Source of the DNA: Sweltsa coloradensis
Taxonomy: Eukaryota > Arthropoda > Insecta > Plecoptera > Chloroperlidae
Direction: 5' to 3'
Assembly: GCA_024449915.1 (NCBI GenBank)
Contig: JAMZAV010000302.1
Coordinates: 372,001 to 436,000, forward strand
DNA: 64,000 nt
In this document: piece by piece, positions 60,563 through 64,000 of the stretch
How positions within the stretch are numbered: position 1 is the stretch's first letter
Layout of the letters: every line of letters starts with the position of its first letter
Made by a program: the position numbers and the translations under genes
The notes under the pieces: model-generated
What the model was told of the DNA's origin: nothing
Databases searched by the model: none
The model's input: only the letters and a program-made list of their open reading frames with translations

Positions 60563-62597
60563 ACATTTACACCTACGGGAGTGTTTCCCGATCAACCAAA
60601 TCGAGAATTTAATATATTTAAAAACATATATTATGCATTATAATATTTTATTTTCCTTAAACTAATTAAGAATAAACCTACGATTTGCTTTGTCTTGTGA
60701 CATGAATATTGTATAACACGTGGCCCTAACTCATGAAACCGAGCATAATTTGATATTTTATAGGCGGTTTTCTACATTCGAAAGATAATACTTTTGAAAC
60801 GATATAAAAGTTAAGTATCTTCCGAATCCTCTGAGAAAAGCATTATATTGAAATGCCAGGGATAACTCGAATGGCAATAGAATTGAATGCGTACGTTCCC
60901 TTGTCATAATGCCGAACTCACGCCACTCAAATGCTATTTTTCCAACGCGCACTGGTATTTCTTGAGAGCAAATTAAATTGATATCACTTTAGGGGTTGGG
61001 GTGGGAGAGGGGTTGGTTTGCGTTGGGAGGAGGGACTCGTTCAACTCGTTTGAACGGTCACTGATAAAAGTGAGTTGGTAACACGTATTTCTTGAGAAGT
61101 TGATCGAACAAAAATTGAGGAAATAATATCGCAACAACATGCACTTGTGGTACACATAAAGGACCTTTAAACTAAATTAGGGCATCTAGAATATTAATTG
61201 GATCTAATATAAAAATTAATACTTTGTATTGATGAATGACACGTAAATTTACTCGTTAACATAAAAAATAAAATTACAATTAATATTAGTTAACTATTTA
61301 AGTAACAGCCATTTTTTAAAGATAATTATTCATATTTTTTAAATATGCTTGTTGACATCAGAACAAATTTTAAACATTCAAAAGTGAATTCATATTCCCG
61401 GTAATTATTCCCAAGCAAGTACTTATTTGTATGTAGTTTCAGAACTATAGAGCAATTTGCTCCAATTCTCACCACCAGCCAGTGATTTTTAATTATACTC
61501 ATGACCATATTGAGATACATAAATTATAACGATAACGGAGTAATGGTGTAAAATAATATTACAAAATAAAACTAGTATTATCTAGTATTTTCACATATTT
61601 CATGCAATTATGAAACTCATTCTAATTCTTTACGAATCTCCATGTTCCTCAGCAAGGTAAGCGGATCCAAGGTTTCTCTAAATAATAAATGAAGAGTCTC
61701 GTGAGTTTCATTTTGCATCAAGTCTACCACCGATGCACAAAATTCCGATTGATGAAAACCATTGCATAGTTAACCTTGTCATACTTTAGGTTGAAACTGT
61801 AATTGCATAGACCTGCGAAACTGACTCTTATCTGGCAAGCACAACAACCGTTAATCATTAGATGAGTGGTGACTGAGTTCACTTTCGGAACAGTGATATC
61901 TACTAGGATCAACTTTAATAGACATCGCGTCTCGTTTACTGTAATAACACAAATATGATTACAATTTATGAAACTATCACGACCAGGTGACAGAAGTGAA
62001 GCCGTGGGAGGACAGGAAAGATTGGGGTAGATTGGTGAAGAGGCAGGTGCAAGATGAAGGTGAAGAAACGCGTAGCCCGGCATCATCAGCACAAAACAGT
62101 TTCGTACCGGCCTAGATGAAGCTCAAGCCGACATCGTATGAAATGAGTTTGATATTATTATAATCATGAAATTGCATATCCAAAATATGTCACCATTATT
62201 TATAAATAACACATATTATAAATAATTTTGCGACTGTGGAACGAAATACTATGGACCTACGTATGGTATGCATATACACAGCACAACTTTTAAACCAAAC
62301 ATGCAATGCTAAAATGTAAACTACAGGATAAAGATAAGACAGTATTGTTGAAATTGTATTTATAATTATTATTTTGCCTATATTGATAGACGAATAATGC
62401 GTGTTATTTAATGGAGGTAAAAATAATAATTACACAAAGGTTAAACTAAATTTGCTACCCGAAATGTGTTTTAATTATTAAAATGTTGAACCCGAAAGCA
62501 ATTTTGATTTTCCACACTTCAAAGCTGTACTTACAGGACTCTATAATATACTAGAAATCAATATGTGAATTGATGCATAATGATTCTCGATCCAATA
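60563..62597. other. unassigned AT-rich stretch
   Basis: No gene recognised. The 122-codon minus-strand frame at 61724-62092 has no conserved motif and begins in a purine-rich patch; I do not call it. Confidence 0.45.
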
Positions 62598-62655
62598 GCT
62601 CATATTGTAGAGTGTACACAATTAAAATTGTTGGATTCGCGCCCCCATATGTTGC
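62598..62655 (+). mobile_element. possible tRNA-like SINE head
   Basis: GCTCATATTGTAGAGTG resembles an A-box arm, ACAATTAAAATTGT could form an anticodon-like arm and GGATTCGCGCCC resembles a B box. A GC-richer body follows to about 62760. Confidence 0.3.
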
Positions 62656-64000
62656 ATTCTTGCCTTCGGTGTTTGATTGGAAGTCCTAAATCACGTTAAG
62701 TCCCCTCCACACACAATAACCACATATCACAGTGGAGGCTAGCATGTGTGACAATACCACTCTTTCGGATTGAAAGCACAGCTGCAATACGTACCAGGAT
62801 CAATCTAATGCGATATTCGGGATAATTCGACGATCAATCTCTCAACACAGAAAGCGAAAACATTGAGAACATGTTTTCCATCTCTGTCAATCTTAATCTA
62901 CGGCGAGATCTTCACTGCATAAAATAGGCTTCCAAGTTGGATATAGACGCTCGCGTGTGCGACTCGAGATAGAAGAAAGTTGTTGATTTTAAACACGAAC
63001 CCAACGCAAAATCAATCGACTTCGCAACGAATTTTATTGGTTACTTTAACCATGTTTGGAAATGCTTAAGGAAGATAACACATTCTGGCATCCTCAATCT
63101 ATCTAACGAAATATCACTAACTGTACACTTTGTTATAGAATTAAATTAGTTTTAAAGGTTTCATTGGGTGGGTGGAAGCGTTGATTGCACTCTCAACTGC
63201 CACTCTACAATCGAATATCAATAAGAATAGTAATGTGATAATAAGAAAAATCATACATCCCAATTGAAACAGTGAAAAAATAAATGGTTAAGTGATGCCA
63301 ATTTGGTTTTCTAGCTTCTGGCAATGATTCATTTATATTAAGTGTGTCCTTCGCCTAAATATAGAGGTGGCAATTGAAAGACTTTGAGACGTTTTCTCAT
63401 TGAACTAATATTTTAATAGGTTTCCGTTTCCGTTTTTGCTCTTATTCTGTTATGCGTTATCATTTGATTATTCGATATCACGCGAATATTTCGATATCGA
63501 TATCGACATTCCGAAATTTTATTATTTGTGACTAATAATTCTTAATTTTTCTCGATCTTCCCGATTCTTATGCAGTTACCTTCTACATTACACATCATTG
63601 TACATTGCACAATACTATATTCAGCAACTTCCCTTGACATTTAAACTCTAAACTTTAACTATAGATTCTTGTGGTTGGTTGAGATTGAGGGTTTACCAGC
63701 CGTGTTCAATGTTTAATCTTAGATTGTATAATATTACATTTTAGAATTAGTTTAAGTTTGCAAGCTGATACTGACAGGAAACACTTCCATCAAAGTTATT
63801 AACTATAATGGCAGGACTTTAGTTAAATCTATGAACCGGTAGACAAGTTAATTAAACTAAGATATATAATAAGTTTGGTGGTATTAAATGATTTACAGTC
63901 TTACTTGTAAATTGCGCCCTAACAAAAATATATAAATCAACAATGAATGAACATTAAAATCTAATAATGGGTCCACCCTTCACACTATATTATCAAATTG
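62656..64000. other. unassigned AT-rich stretch to the window end
   Basis: Beyond the presumed SINE body nothing is recognised. Confidence 0.5.

Noticed and set aside
61724..62092. 122-codon minus-strand frame
   Set aside because: No conserved motif, no signal or domain pattern, and sequence on either side gives no exon signals.
1..64000. CRISPR arrays, operons, ribosome binding sites or bacterial terminators
   Set aside because: The sequence is eukaryotic in character and no regularly spaced short repeats or prokaryotic gene organisation are present.

Overview
The window is AT-rich, repeat-dense, non-coding DNA from a eukaryote, most likely an invertebrate animal and plausibly an arthropod. 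The reasons are tRNA-derived SINEs, a Penelope-like retroelement, a Kolobok-type DNA transposon of the kind annotated as 'Mutator-like transposase' in arthropods, the 3' end of a LINE, and families of short Helitron/Helentron-like elements. I cannot name the species. No intact host gene is recognisable. Nearly all open reading frames over 60 codons look like chance or repeat-derived.

Layout. 1-6360: unassigned AT-rich DNA with a Penelope-like fragment (GIY-YIG endonuclease plus terminus) at 853-1343. 6361-9053: a complete Kolobok-like transposon with TTAA target duplications, 20-bp terminal inverted repeats and a transposase carrying all catalytic motifs but two frameshifts. 9054-23.5 kb: mostly unassigned, with one Helentron-like copy, tRNA-derived SINEs, a CpG-rich block near 17.6-18.1 kb and a 400-bp foldback. 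24.1-27.2 kb: a cluster of four Helentron-like elements (A, B, A, B). 29.6 kb: a SINE with a tRNA-like head and a Pol III stop. 31.3 kb and 35.7 kb: further Helentron-like copies (families C and A). 37.6-38.1 kb: homopolymer-rich sequence that looks like unpolished assembly. 38.4 kb: a small foldback made of two inverted Penelope-type termini. 39.8-41.9 kb: repeat D, then another A-B pair. 42.2 kb: a LINE 3' end. 44.4-44.9 kb: a second, inverted copy of D. 45.6 kb: a MITE. 55.35-60.3 kb: a 2.5-kb direct tandem duplication, each unit holding inverted pairs of Penelope-type termini bounded by (TA)n. 60.3-60.6 kb: one more such terminus and a SINE tail in a perfect hairpin. The rest is unassigned.

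Two structural patterns stand out. First, the Penelope-type termini share CTGAAGA, a helix, (C)GAAAC and GTT/GTC, closed by an outer helix. Both helices change sequence between copies while pairing is kept. This is the plan of a type I hammerhead ribozyme with a minimal helix III, but with one extra base after the CTGAAGA core. Second, the Helentron-like families A, B and C keep the same 3' architecture, and their 5' and subterminal repeats differ together between families (TTGGATGAGC with GCTCATCCAA; TAAGCGAGC with GCTCGCTTA), which supports a functional terminus.

All calls are from reading the sequence by eye, without database searches. Repeat boundaries are good to a few bases where a terminal motif is quoted and approximate otherwise.
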